Assembly: GCA_963802915.1 (NCBI GenBank)
Contig: CAWDKQ010000018.1
Coordinates: 1 to 64,000 of the forward strand
Origin: JAICMB01 sp963802915
GTDB taxonomy: Bacteria > Acidobacteriota > Terriglobia > Bryobacterales > Bryobacteraceae
Reading direction: 5' to 3'
DNA length: 64,000 bases
Shown: piece by piece, positions 18,262 through 26,850 of the stretch
How the letters are laid out: every line of letters starts with the position of its first letter
How positions within the stretch are numbered: the first letter of the stretch is position 1
Notes under the pieces: model-generated
The model's database searches: none
Seen by the model: only the letters and a program-made list of their open reading frames with translations
What the model was told of the DNA's origin: nothing
Translations under genes and position numbers: made by a program

Positions 18262-19369
18262 GCAAATCGAAGTGATTCACACCTTCGGCCACCCACACGC
18301 GGGATTCAGGAAAATCCAGCAATCGCACAGCATTTTCGTGACGGCCGAGAGCGCTGTCCAGCGGCACCAATCCATCGCCGAGCAAGCTGCGGGCAGTTCC
18401 CTGCCCTACGCTGCCGGCGATTGCAAAACAGTCCACGTCATCGGGCAGCGGCACTGGCCTCCGCGTGTCTCCCGAGTTGGCAAAACGATCGACGCTCTCC
18501 CAATCCTCGTCCAGCAGATTCCCATAGCGGAGGTCTGTGATCCCGGCGCTGCGCGTTTTTCCCGGACGCGCGAGCGGCGCGCTGTACGGGTTTGACTGCA
18601 GAAAGAGATCCACCATATTGGCTATCCGTTCCAGCGGCGAGCCATGGTGCGGTGCCCCCAGAAAGACGAGATTGCGAAGCCGCGCAGGCCACTGATGTCC
18701 GTTGGCTGCGCCGTAATGGCAAGCGCTTCTGGCGACGAGCCCGCCCATGCTATGAGCCACAATCGCAAGATCGTCAATCGGCATTGGCCACTCCGCGAGC
18801 AGCTTCTCGATCAAATCGGCGAACGCGCGCCCGTTCGTCGAGATATGCACCCCGCTGTTGTAATGCAGATAAACCGGCGTATATCCGAGGTCCTGCGCCA
18901 GAGCCGCTCCGTGGTTGTGACCCTTGTGCGTCCACTGCAGATCGTTCATGCAAAGAGCATGAGCGAGGATCAGCACCTTACCGGAAGCCCGCGGAATCGT
19001 GGACGCAAGTGATTGCTTGTCCAATGGCAGCGGCCGACCGTCAATGCGCAACCGCATTGGGATCGCAAGCGGGTTTTCCGTCGCGGCCAGATAATCGCCC
19101 CAAGCCCCGTTTACGGCGGCAAGAACAGCTTCGCGCTCAGGCGTCGATGGGCTCTCATCAAGATAGGGCAGGATCTGCGAAAAGCCCGCATCGATCCCAA
19201 GCCCGACCAGTTTCGTCGTCCCGCGGATCGCTTCGTAAACCAATCCGGAAATACCGCTTGGCGTTACGCGTTGGGCGATCGTATCGTGCATCGCCTCTAC
19301 AAGCGACGTGACCCCAGTGACGGCGTCGATACTCAACCTGCTGAAGCCGGCAAGATCCGACGGATTCAT
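18200..19369 (-). CDS. Alpha/beta-hydrolase (lipase/esterase-like)
   Basis: Serine hydrolase of 389 residues, cytoplasmic by absence of a signal peptide. The nucleophile elbow AHSMGGLVARSA (about residue 203), the preceding oxyanion strand KVLILAHALCMNDLQW and a late acid/His pair (GDGLVPLDSALG, then VNHFDLLSD) give the Ser-Asp-His triad. The start at 19369 has GAGGTCTT just upstream. The N-terminal 120 residues are helical (AVTGVTSLVEAMHDTIAQRV) and unlike classical lipases; this layout is seen in hydrolases of the polyhydroxyalkanoate-granule type, but that assignment is weak. Substrate unknown. Confidence 0.85.
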   Translation of the reverse strand: MNPSDLAGFSRLSIDAVTGVTSLVEAMHDTIAQRVTPSGISGLVYEAIRGTTKLVGLGIDAGFSQILPYLDESPSTPEREAVLAAVNGAWGDYLAATENPLAIPMRLRIDGRPLPLDKQSLASTIPRASGKVLILAHALCMNDLQWTHKGHNHGAALAQDLGYTPVYLHYNSGVHISTNGRAFADLIEKLLAEWPMPIDDLAIVAHSMGGLVARSACHYGAANGHQWPARLRNLVFLGAPHHGSPLERIANMVDLFLQSNPYSAPLARPGKTRSAGITDLRYGNLLDEDWESVDRFANSGDTRRPVPLPDDVDCFAIAGSVGQGTARSLLGDGLVPLDSALGRHENAVRLLDFPESRVWVAEGVNHFDLLSDGNVYQRIRMHLLSASGR

Positions 19370-19498
19370 TAAGACCTCATGCTGCAAAGCAGCATGGCTG
19401 AGTATACCGCAAGAACAGCTCAAAGGCCGCATCGATCGGCACACCGGGCAGAATCGTCCCAAGCACTACGGCTGCTCGGATACCCGTATCATGTGGAA

Positions 19499-20362
19499 TT
19501 AAAAGAAAATGTGCTTGGTCCAATCCACCAGCATGTGCAGGCATGCGGACGAAGTCACTGTCGACGACTTTTGGAACACTTTTCCGTACGCAAAACCGGC
19601 GATCGTCGCGAGGATCATGTAACGCCAATTCGGCAGCGCCTGCGGACCGTTATCGAGATGCGCGGCGCCAAAAATCAGGCTCGCGATCATCAGGCTGCGT
19701 GTGTTTTCGCCGAACCGCTGCTGTAGCAGGTTCTGAATCAGTGAACGGAACAGGATTTCTTCCGGCAGAGCCGTTCCGACGAATATGATCGCCGCGATCG
19801 CGGCCATGCGCCCAAGCGTCTGGTGGGCGGCATGCGGCGGCGGAATAAATCCGATCGCGATCCCGATCGCCATCAGTGTGGGAGCCAGAACCGCGTAGAC
19901 CGCGAACGGCAGCCACAAATCGCGCAGCCTCCGCGGCACGTTGTATTTCATGCCGGGCAAATTTCGCAACCCGAGAAATAGCGTGAGCCCCAATAGGATC
20001 GCGATTCCATACGCCACGCTGTGCAGAAAACCTTGTACGGCCCGCGGTACAAGATTCGGTCCCGTGAGTGCCCCGGCAAATTCCATGGGAAGCCACAGCA
20101 GCGCCACGGTCAAAAAATCAAAGCGCTTCACGGCCGATGCCGTAGGAGCCAGCGTGTAAATCAGCACGATCGCCGTGAGCGCAATGCTGAACGCGCCAAC
20201 CATCGCGGACGATGCGGCGAAGATTGCGGTCAGCAAAAACGGGATCGCCCAGACTGCGCTCGGCGTGCCTTGGAACAACGCCCGTACTCGATTCTGCACT
20301 GCGGGTACAAAGAATCCGAGTACACATGCGAGCAGCAAAGCGAGAACCAATGTCTCTTGCAA
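19499..20362 (-). CDS. CPBP-family intramembrane metalloprotease
   Basis: Integral membrane protein of 287 residues with about eight hydrophobic segments and the CPBP (Rce1/Abi-type) motifs. Motif 1 is PEEILFRSLIQN (EExxxR), motif 2 FGAAHLDN and motif 3 HMLVDWTKH near the C-terminus; their Glu and His residues form the active site within the membrane. Bacterial members act in peptide or bacteriocin processing, protein secretion or immunity to self-made peptides. No bacteriocin-like gene is adjacent, so the target is unknown. It lies back to back with the exported adenylate kinase gene (79 bp apart). Confidence 0.9.
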   Translation of the reverse strand: MQETLVLALLLACVLGFFVPAVQNRVRALFQGTPSAVWAIPFLLTAIFAASSAMVGAFSIALTAIVLIYTLAPTASAVKRFDFLTVALLWLPMEFAGALTGPNLVPRAVQGFLHSVAYGIAILLGLTLFLGLRNLPGMKYNVPRRLRDLWLPFAVYAVLAPTLMAIGIAIGFIPPPHAAHQTLGRMAAIAAIIFVGTALPEEILFRSLIQNLLQQRFGENTRSLMIASLIFGAAHLDNGPQALPNWRYMILATIAGFAYGKVFQKSSTVTSSACLHMLVDWTKHIFF

Positions 20363-20441
20363 TTTGGCTGGAATCTCCGCCCTTCAGGCTGGCAGATTCT
20401 ATACCGGCCGCGCAAATCGAGAGGCCACCATACAATGGAGT

Positions 20442-21116
20442 ATGCGGTCCCGCGGCCTTCAGCTTCTCTCGGTATCAGTCGGATTAGTTGGGATGGCGGC
20501 AGGGCTGTTCGCGCAATCCCGCCTCGCGCCGCCCATGGTTTTTGTCATCATCGGCCCTCCTGGCAGCGGCAAGAGCACACAATCGAAGCTGCTCGCCAAG
20601 AAATATAAAATCCCCGCGATCGACATGGCAACTGTGGTGAAGTCGGACGTCGGAAAGCGGAGTGCGCTTTCAGAAGCCTTGAAAATCAGTCTGGCGAGCG
20701 GCGATCTGGTCAACGACGACGCCGTGAACGATTTGATCAAGTCGCGAATCCTGCAGCAGGATGCGTCCAGGGGATTCATTCTGGATGGCTATCCGCGCAC
20801 GGAAAGCCAGGCCCAATACCTCGATGCCGTTTTGAAAGACAACGAGCTCCCGCGGCCAAAAGTGATTCTGCTCGAATCGCCGGACGACGTCGTGACTAAG
20901 CGCATGTTGAAACGCCGCCGCGCGGATGACGCTCCCGAGATCATTCAACGCAGGCTCGCCGAATACCATGAAGACTCGAAGTTCCTCAGCAGCTGGTATC
21001 AAACAGAAAACGTGATGCGCGTCGACGCGACGCCCAGCATTGAAATTGTAGCGGCGCAAATTGATAGACTCATCGAGGACGCGCTCGAAAAGAAATCGTT
21101 CAGCACGCGTCAGTAA
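20442..21116 (+). CDS. Adenylate kinase-like nucleoside monophosphate kinase with signal peptide
   Basis: P-loop kinase of 224 residues resembling adenylate kinase: Walker A GPPGSGKST (about residues 38-46), NMP-binding region SEALKISLASGDLVNDDAVN, DGYPRTESQAQYLD, and a short LID (KRMLKRRRADDAPEIIQRR) without Zn-binding cysteines. Unusually, about 30 residues precede the normal start. They read as a signal peptide (LQLLSVSVGLVGMAAGLFAQ) with a consensus cleavage site. GGAG lies 5 bases before ATG 20442, whereas the internal ATG at 20534 has no ribosome site. An export signal on a nucleotide kinase is odd because periplasmic ATP is scarce. It is 2 bp upstream of the glycosidase gene. Confidence 0.82.
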   Translation: MRSRGLQLLSVSVGLVGMAAGLFAQSRLAPPMVFVIIGPPGSGKSTQSKLLAKKYKIPAIDMATVVKSDVGKRSALSEALKISLASGDLVNDDAVNDLIKSRILQQDASRGFILDGYPRTESQAQYLDAVLKDNELPRPKVILLESPDDVVTKRMLKRRRADDAPEIIQRRLAEYHEDSKFLSSWYQTENVMRVDATPSIEIVAAQIDRLIEDALEKKSFSTRQ

Positions 21117-21118
21117 CC

Positions 21119-22588
21119 GTGACCAAATACATTCCTATATTGCTTTGCGCAGCCGCGCTGCCGGCACAGCCTGTCAAGGTGAACTGGGACAAGGTCGTTC
21201 GTGAATCGAAGACCACTCTGACTCTCCAGGTCGTCGTCAATCCGCCTTTGCGCCGCGGCTCCGCTATTCACGACCGAACCTTCGAAGAGCTCCACAAGCT
21301 AGGCGCCGATTACGTCCGATACGTGCCATGGCTCCCCTACCCGAAACTCGCCGTCGCCGAGTTGGAAGCTCCCACGGACACGCACACGAGTTGGGACTTC
21401 TCTCTCATCGATCCCATGACCGTCGACTTTCTGAAAGCCACCGACGGTCATCCCGTGATCCTGAATTTCAGCACTATTCCGCAATGGATGTTCAAGACCG
21501 ATAAGCCAGTCTCCTACCCCGAGAATCCCGACGAACCCGTTTGGAATTACACGCAAGGCAAGGAGCTTCGCGATCCTTCCATGAAAGAGCTGGCCGGCTA
21601 TTACGCGCGGCTGATCTCCTGGTATACGAAGGGCGGCTTCACCGACGAGTTAGGCAAGCGGCACGATTCCGGTTATCACTTCAAAGTCGATTATTGGGAG
21701 TTTTTGAACGAAATTGAAGGCGAGCATGAGATGACGCCGCAGCAATACACGGCGCGGTACGACGCCGTGGCCGGCGCCATGCGTAAGGCCGATCCCAGCC
21801 TCAAATTCGTGGCGCTGGCTCTCATGACGCCCGGCGAGGGATCGAGCTACTTCGAATATTTTCTAAATCCCAAGAACCACAAACCCGGCATTCCTCTCGA
21901 CATGATCAGTTACCACTTCTATGCGGTCCCTGATCCTGACGAGAACATGGACATCCAGCAGCATACTTATTTCGCCCGCGCCGAGGGCTTCATCAATACG
22001 GTTGGCTACATCGAGTCTATTCGTAAGCGCCTCTCGCCTACCACCCGAACAGCCATCGATGAAATCGGCTCGATCGCGGCGGACGATCTCAAGCAAGGCG
22101 ATCCGGGTTATGTCTTCAAACCGATTCCCAACGCGTATTGGAATCTCTCCGGCGCAATGTACGCTTTCGTTTTCGCTCGCCTCGCGGCTATGGGAATTGA
22201 TGTCATCAGTGAAAGCCAGTTGGTCGGTTATCCCTCGCAATACCCCAGCGTCAGCATGGTGGATTGGGAGACCGGAGCGCCCAACGCGCGCTTTCGTGTG
22301 TTGGAACTTTTGAAAAACAACTTCGGTCCGGGCGATAAGTTCGTGGAAACTTCCGGCGCTCCAAGATATGTCTATGCGCAGGCGTTTCTGACTCGCGACG
22401 GCCATCGCAAGTTGCTGCTGATCAGCATGCGCGATCAAGAAATAACGGTGCCGCTGACAAACATCGCCGGTGCGACGGCAACGATTGTCGACCAATCTAC
22501 GCAGGGAGGCGCCGCACGCGTTGAAAGCTTGAGTGACGACAGCTTCCGACTTCCCGGCTTCGGCGTCGCGGTGATCACACTTCAGTAG
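21119..22588 (+). CDS. Secreted clan GH-A glycoside hydrolase (GH39/GH30-like)
   Basis: Exported (beta/alpha)8-barrel glycosidase, 489 residues, starting at GTG 21119 two bases after the kinase stop. The signal peptide is very short (YIPILLCAAALPAQP). The acid/base Glu is probably E198 in YWEFLNEIEGE, the NE motif after barrel strand 4. The nucleophile is probably E315 in RTAIDEIGS on strand 7. A C-terminal beta-sandwich (about residues 420-489, RKLLLISMRDQEITV) is typical of GH39 and GH30 enzymes. The likely substrate is a plant or microbial xylan-type glycan, but the family call itself is tentative. Confidence 0.8.
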   Translation: MTKYIPILLCAAALPAQPVKVNWDKVVRESKTTLTLQVVVNPPLRRGSAIHDRTFEELHKLGADYVRYVPWLPYPKLAVAELEAPTDTHTSWDFSLIDPMTVDFLKATDGHPVILNFSTIPQWMFKTDKPVSYPENPDEPVWNYTQGKELRDPSMKELAGYYARLISWYTKGGFTDELGKRHDSGYHFKVDYWEFLNEIEGEHEMTPQQYTARYDAVAGAMRKADPSLKFVALALMTPGEGSSYFEYFLNPKNHKPGIPLDMISYHFYAVPDPDENMDIQQHTYFARAEGFINTVGYIESIRKRLSPTTRTAIDEIGSIAADDLKQGDPGYVFKPIPNAYWNLSGAMYAFVFARLAAMGIDVISESQLVGYPSQYPSVSMVDWETGAPNARFRVLELLKNNFGPGDKFVETSGAPRYVYAQAFLTRDGHRKLLLISMRDQEITVPLTNIAGATATIVDQSTQGGAARVESLSDDSFRLPGFGVAVITLQ

Positions 22589-22589
22589 A

Positions 22590-22815
22590 GCTACTCCTGC
22601 CGCAGCGCAACCGTGGGCTCGAGGCGAGCCGAGCGCTACCAGGCTTACGACGTCCTTCGGGTGCGCCCCGAGCGCCATGCGAATCCCGAACTCATGCGTC
22701 CGGCGCGAATTGCAGATCGGCGAGGAAGTTGGCAAATCATCGTCAAGGCCTTTGGGGGAATAGACGGCGTTTTCGTCGAAGAGTTCCTAAACGCTCGCGA
22801 ATAAATTGACCGCGC
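22590..22815 (-). pseudogene. Relic of an ADOP permease C-terminus
   Basis: On the reverse strand this short stretch reads NLFASV, then, across stop and frame changes, RRTHEFGIRMALGAHPKDVVSLV, and finally RLEPTVALRQE followed by a stop at 22590. These match the ends of ADOP/FtsX-type permeases, with the last transmembrane block and everything upstream deleted. It is a decayed remnant directly before the cobalamin riboswitch and has no function that I can infer. Confidence 0.8.
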
Positions 22816-22843
22816 TTGAAACCGTGTGCTAGCTTGAGAAGTT

Positions 22844-23010
22844 CCCGAGGTGCTCGCCATTGCGGCGAGTGAAAAGGGAAGCGGGTGAAAATCCCGCACG
22901 GTCCCGCCACTGTAAGCAGCGAGCGGCCGGCGCAGTAGGCCACTGTTCTTCGGAATGGGAAGGCAAGCCGGTTGTAGCGATGACCTGCGAGTCAGGAGAC
23001 CTGCCTCGGG
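22844..23010 (+). promoter_or_regulatory. Cobalamin (AdoCbl) riboswitch
   Basis: A full B12-sensing leader. Stem P1 is CCCGAGG (22844-22850) with CCTCGGG (23004-23010). The conserved core GGGAAGCGGGTGAAAATCCC and CCGCCACTGTAA lies at about 22876-22914, and the B12 box GAGTCAGGAGACCTGCC is at 22989-23005. Binding of cobalamin should switch off the ten-gene operon that follows. Possible expression platform: the small hairpin TGCGGACAACCGCA (23047-23060) followed by a T/C-rich run to about 23090, which could end transcription when ligand is bound. Confidence 0.95.
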
Positions 23011-23137
23011 TGAGTTGAGCGCTATGCTTCGGGCGAAAGCAGATCGTGCGGACAACCGCATTCGTTGTTCCCTCTTTCTCTCTTTCGTTTCGAGGCGTAC
23101 GCGGCTCTTTGAAATTGAGGCCCGGACTCCTCGATCG

Positions 23138-23668
23138 ATGCTGACACTCATTCTCGGCGGCGCTAGAAGCGGCAAATCCCGCCTGGCCCAACGTCTGGCG
23201 GCTAATGCCGCACGAGTCACTTACATCGCAACGGCTCAAGCCGTCGAAGATCCTGAGATGGCAGCGCGCATCGCACGCCATCGCGCGGACCGGCCAGCTT
23301 CCTGGCGAACCATCGAAGAACCATTGGCATTGGCCGATGCCGCGGAGCGTGCGGCGCCTGAAGCAGACGCAGTCGTCGTCGATTGCCTGACCGTCTGGCT
23401 CAGCAATCTGTTCTTCGAATATCGCGACGCCACTCCGCTGCAGTTAGAAGAGGCGGTGCGGACAGAAATTCATTTAATTGCCGCCGCGGCTCGACATACT
23501 CACCTTATCCTGGTGTCCAATGAAGTCGGCTGCGGAACCGTTCCTGAACCCGCCGTAACCCGCGCCTTTCGCGATACGCAAGGCTTATTAAATCAATGGG
23601 CCGCCGAACTTGCCGACGAAGTAATCCTAACGGTTGCCGGACTTCCGCTCTACTTAAAGCCGAAATGA
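23138..23668 (+). CDS. cobU: Adenosylcobinamide kinase / adenosylcobinamide-phosphate guanylyltransferase
   Basis: CobU (CobP) phosphorylates adenosylcobinamide and then transfers GMP to give AdoCbi-GDP, activating the corrinoid for attachment of the lower ligand. At 176 residues it has the usual length, with P-loop ILGGARSGKSRLAQ at the N-terminus, the strand VTYIATAQA, the conserved RHRADRPASWRTIEEP and VDCLTVWLSNL, and NEVGCGTVPEPAVTRAFRD. It is the first gene after the riboswitch. Its stop overlaps the TonB receptor start as ATGA, so import and salvage are translated together. Confidence 0.96.
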   Translation: MLTLILGGARSGKSRLAQRLAANAARVTYIATAQAVEDPEMAARIARHRADRPASWRTIEEPLALADAAERAAPEADAVVVDCLTVWLSNLFFEYRDATPLQLEEAVRTEIHLIAAAARHTHLILVSNEVGCGTVPEPAVTRAFRDTQGLLNQWAAELADEVILTVAGLPLYLKPK

Positions 23669-26010
23669 AGAAATTATTTTTCTTACTCTCCGTACTCGTC
23701 GCAGTCATCAATGCACAATCCGGCGGAACAATCACCGGTACTGTAAAGGACCCGCAAGGCAAGCCGGTTCCTGGAACCACTCTGACTCTGTTTTCTACGA
23801 CCGGCGCCGTCGGCAGCGCCACCACGAGCGACGTTTGGGGCAGTTATCGCTTCGAAGGATTGCCAGCAGGCGATTACCTGCTGCGGGCCGTGGCTCCCCA
23901 ATTCGCGATCTTCGTAGCCGGGGGCATTCATCTGAGTGCTGGCGCGACTGAAACGCGCGACGTCGCTCTTCAGATCGCCGGCGCGCACGAAGAAGTGACG
24001 GTCACTGCATCCGGTACGCCGCAAGCTCCCGAACACGTATCGAAGGCCACTACTGTAATCGATCAGTCCGATGCTGACGCTCGCGATGATGTCGCTATCT
24101 CCGACGTCGTCGCTCTCACGCCCGGCGTTCGCGTACAGCAGCTCGGCGGACCAGGAGCCTTCACCACCATCCAGATTCGCGGCCTCCGCACAGAAGACAC
24201 CGCCGTGCTCGTCGACGGTTTGCGCTTACGCGACGCCTCCGCCACGCAAGCCGACGCCTCGGGAATGATCGAAGACCTGCTCTTCACCGACGCCAATAGC
24301 GTCGAAGTGATGCGAGGTTCCGGGTCGTCGCTGTATGGCACGAACGCAATCGGCGGCGTGATCAACGTCATCACGGATCAAGGTGGCGGACGCACGCGAG
24401 GGAATTTGTTGATTGAAGGCGGATCTCTCGATTCTTTTCGAGGCCGCGCGCAACTCGCGGGAGGGTTCCTGAACGACCGCATCGACTATAGTTTCGGCGC
24501 GGCGGAAATGGACGTCCTCAGCGGAGTCGGTGGAGATTCGCCGTTCCGCGACACGAGCACGCAAGGCCGCGTGACGTTTCATCTGTCGCCGTCCATCCGC
24601 CTCACCGCGCGTCTTTATGGCGCGAATTCTTTTGGCAAGGTTCTCGGTGAACCGGATATCATCGGCACGCCGTCGGGCCTCGGAATCGTGAATGCGGTTG
24701 GGAATTCCACATTTATTCCCGCACCCGACAACCCCGATTCGACGCGCGCCGCGCGATTCATCGATGCCGCTCTCATTCTGAACGGCCAGGCTTCCACGGT
24801 GCTCGATTACTCCATCAGCTATCAACTGATTTCGAACGGCCGCCGCTACGGCGATGGACCTGCCGGCGTCGGTTATCAGCCCGACGGCAGCACGCGCGCG
24901 CTTTACGACGGTCGTATCCAGACCGTGGATGCGCAGATGCATTACCGTCCAGGCCGCTTCAACCTGCTCAGCTTCGGCTACGAATTCGAAAATGAAAACT
25001 ACGCCAATGACAACTCCGATCAGAGCAATCCGGGAGCGACGTCGGCGGTGAATGTCACGCAACAGAGCCATTCCGTTTTTGCTCAGGACCAGGCACAGTT
25101 TTTCGGCGATCGTCTTCAGATTTCAGGCGCGTTCCGGGCGCAGTTCTTCACGCTGCAAGCTCCGATTCTCCAGCCCCTAACGTCGGCGCCCTATCAGGGG
25201 ATGACGTTTCCGTCGCCGACAGCCGCGTACACCGGCGACGGCTCCCTCGCATATTTTTTCCGCAAAACGGGAACTAAGCTGCGCGCCCACGTCGGACGCG
25301 GTTATCGCGCACCGTCGCTCTTTGAGCGCTTCGGGGTGGGCTTCGATCCTGTCTTCGGCTATTCCGTTTACGGCGATCCGCGGTTGATGCCCGAGCATTC
25401 CACCAGCCTCGATGCCGGCTTCGATCAAACATTCTTCCATGGACGCGTGAAAGCGTCGGCGAGCTATTTTTACACCTGGCTTCAGGATGTCATCAATTTC
25501 GATACCTCCGGATTGATCGATCCGGCAACGGATCCTTACGGCCGCTACGTCGGCTACATCAACACGCAAGGTGGAATTTCGCGCGGTGTCGAAGTCAGCG
25601 CGTCGATCGCTCCCACCCGCTCGCTCCACGTCACGACCGCCTACACCTACGTGAACGCAATCGAGCGCATCCCCATCGTCGGCGATGTGCTCCAGACCTT
25701 CGTGGTTCCTCGGAACCAGTTCTCGATTCTGGTGACCGAACAGCCCACCTCGCGCCTGCTGTTCATCTTCGATACGCTACAATCCAGCAGCTATCTGGAC
25801 CCCGTTTACGGCGATACGGTCACGCAAGTTTTTCGTTTCAATGGGATTCATAAAATAAATGCTGGAGCCAGCTATCGGATTCCAATAAAGGAATACGAGG
25901 CAATACGATTTTTCGTGCGAGCCGATAATATCTTGAATCAAACCTATTATGAGAGCGGATTTCTAACTCCGGGGCGAACGACTTCGGGTGGAATGCAGTT
26001 CGAATTCTAA
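23665..26010 (+). CDS. TonB-dependent receptor, probable corrinoid transporter (BtuB-like)
   Basis: Outer-membrane receptor of 781 residues. After a signal peptide (LFFLLSVLVAVINAQ) comes a carboxypeptidase-regulatory-like domain (about residues 20-105), a feature of acidobacterial and Bacteroidota receptors. A TonB-box-like EEVTVTASG follows, then a plug (VIDQSDADARDDVAISDVV, then RGLRTEDTAVLVDGLRLRD, then SSLYGTNAIGGVINVITD) and a barrel ending in the aromatic residue of MQFEF. Its place within the riboswitch-controlled cobalamin operon, immediately before BtuF, makes a corrinoid the likely cargo. The call of substrate rests on context, not on barrel sequence. Confidence 0.92.
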   Translation: MKKLFFLLSVLVAVINAQSGGTITGTVKDPQGKPVPGTTLTLFSTTGAVGSATTSDVWGSYRFEGLPAGDYLLRAVAPQFAIFVAGGIHLSAGATETRDVALQIAGAHEEVTVTASGTPQAPEHVSKATTVIDQSDADARDDVAISDVVALTPGVRVQQLGGPGAFTTIQIRGLRTEDTAVLVDGLRLRDASATQADASGMIEDLLFTDANSVEVMRGSGSSLYGTNAIGGVINVITDQGGGRTRGNLLIEGGSLDSFRGRAQLAGGFLNDRIDYSFGAAEMDVLSGVGGDSPFRDTSTQGRVTFHLSPSIRLTARLYGANSFGKVLGEPDIIGTPSGLGIVNAVGNSTFIPAPDNPDSTRAARFIDAALILNGQASTVLDYSISYQLISNGRRYGDGPAGVGYQPDGSTRALYDGRIQTVDAQMHYRPGRFNLLSFGYEFENENYANDNSDQSNPGATSAVNVTQQSHSVFAQDQAQFFGDRLQISGAFRAQFFTLQAPILQPLTSAPYQGMTFPSPTAAYTGDGSLAYFFRKTGTKLRAHVGRGYRAPSLFERFGVGFDPVFGYSVYGDPRLMPEHSTSLDAGFDQTFFHGRVKASASYFYTWLQDVINFDTSGLIDPATDPYGRYVGYINTQGGISRGVEVSASIAPTRSLHVTTAYTYVNAIERIPIVGDVLQTFVVPRNQFSILVTEQPTSRLLFIFDTLQSSSYLDPVYGDTVTQVFRFNGIHKINAGASYRIPIKEYEAIRFFVRADNILNQTYYESGFLTPGRTTSGGMQFEF

Positions 26011-26850
26011 ATGAAAGCGCTCTTATTTGCATTATCATTCGCGTTCTGCGCTTCGTCCGCGGGTGTCCCGCACCGCATAGTCTCGTTATCTCCGGATCTA
26101 ACTGAAATACTTTATGGAGTGGGAGCGCTCAATCGCGTTGTGGGCGTATCGGACTACGATACCTACCCTCCCGAAGTCTCTAAGCTGCCGCACCTTGGGC
26201 AATTGGATAGTCCTAGCCTCGAAAAATTGACGAGTCTCCGGCCTGACCTCGTTGTTATCAATATCGCGCAGGCGCCCTTTCTCGAAGACACACTCAAAGA
26301 TCTCGGACTTCGAATCATGAAAACCTCCAACCGTTCCGTTCAGGAGGTCTACTCAGCGATGCTCGACATCGGACGCGCGACTGGGAACGAAAGTCAGGCT
26401 GTTAAATTGGTTGCGTCCACTCGCGAAGGACTCGCTCGCGTCGCGCGCAAGTCAGCTGGTCTGCCGAAGCCACGAGTAGCATTGATTGTCGATCGCACTC
26501 CCGGAACTCTGCGCGACCTTTACGCCGCCACCGACGGCGGCTATCTCGCCGAGTTGGTCGAGATCGCGGGGGGCCGCATGGCTTTGCCGCCAGTCCCGGC
26601 CGGTTACGAGAAACTGAGCAAGGAGGATTTGCTTGCGGCCAACCCGGACATCATTCTCGATCTCATTCAAGGTCCGAAGAGCCGTTTCTCCGGCGATCCC
26701 GCCGAAGCCTGGAGCGAGATGCCGGAATTGAAAGCAGTGCGCGAACATCATGTTAAGGACATAACCGAGGATTATGTTCCGCACGCCTCGCAGCGCATGG
26801 TGCAAACAGCGGAGCTCTTCCTCAAGCTGATACATCCCGAGATCCACTGA
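26011..26850 (+). CDS. btuF: Cobalamin ABC transporter substrate-binding protein
   Basis: Periplasmic binding protein of 279 residues. A signal peptide (MKALLFALSFAFCASSAG) precedes a class III binding fold: HRIVSLSPDLTEILYGVGAL, then VVGVSDYDTYPPEVSKLPHLGQ, a connecting helix near residue 100, and the C-terminal lobe with LVEIAGGRMALP. The sequence closely follows BtuF, which captures vitamin B12 delivered by the outer-membrane receptor and hands it to BtuCD. The start directly follows the receptor's stop codon, and its own stop overlaps btuD by one base. Confidence 0.92.
   Translation: MKALLFALSFAFCASSAGVPHRIVSLSPDLTEILYGVGALNRVVGVSDYDTYPPEVSKLPHLGQLDSPSLEKLTSLRPDLVVINIAQAPFLEDTLKDLGLRIMKTSNRSVQEVYSAMLDIGRATGNESQAVKLVASTREGLARVARKSAGLPKPRVALIVDRTPGTLRDLYAATDGGYLAELVEIAGGRMALPPVPAGYEKLSKEDLLAANPDIILDLIQGPKSRFSGDPAEAWSEMPELKAVREHHVKDITEDYVPHASQRMVQTAELFLKLIHPEIH

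Noticed and set aside
20534..20536. Internal ATG of the adenylate kinase as the true start
   Set aside because: It would give a standard cytoplasmic kinase, but no ribosome site precedes it while a good one precedes 20442 and the extra residues form a signal peptide. Kept as an alternative only.
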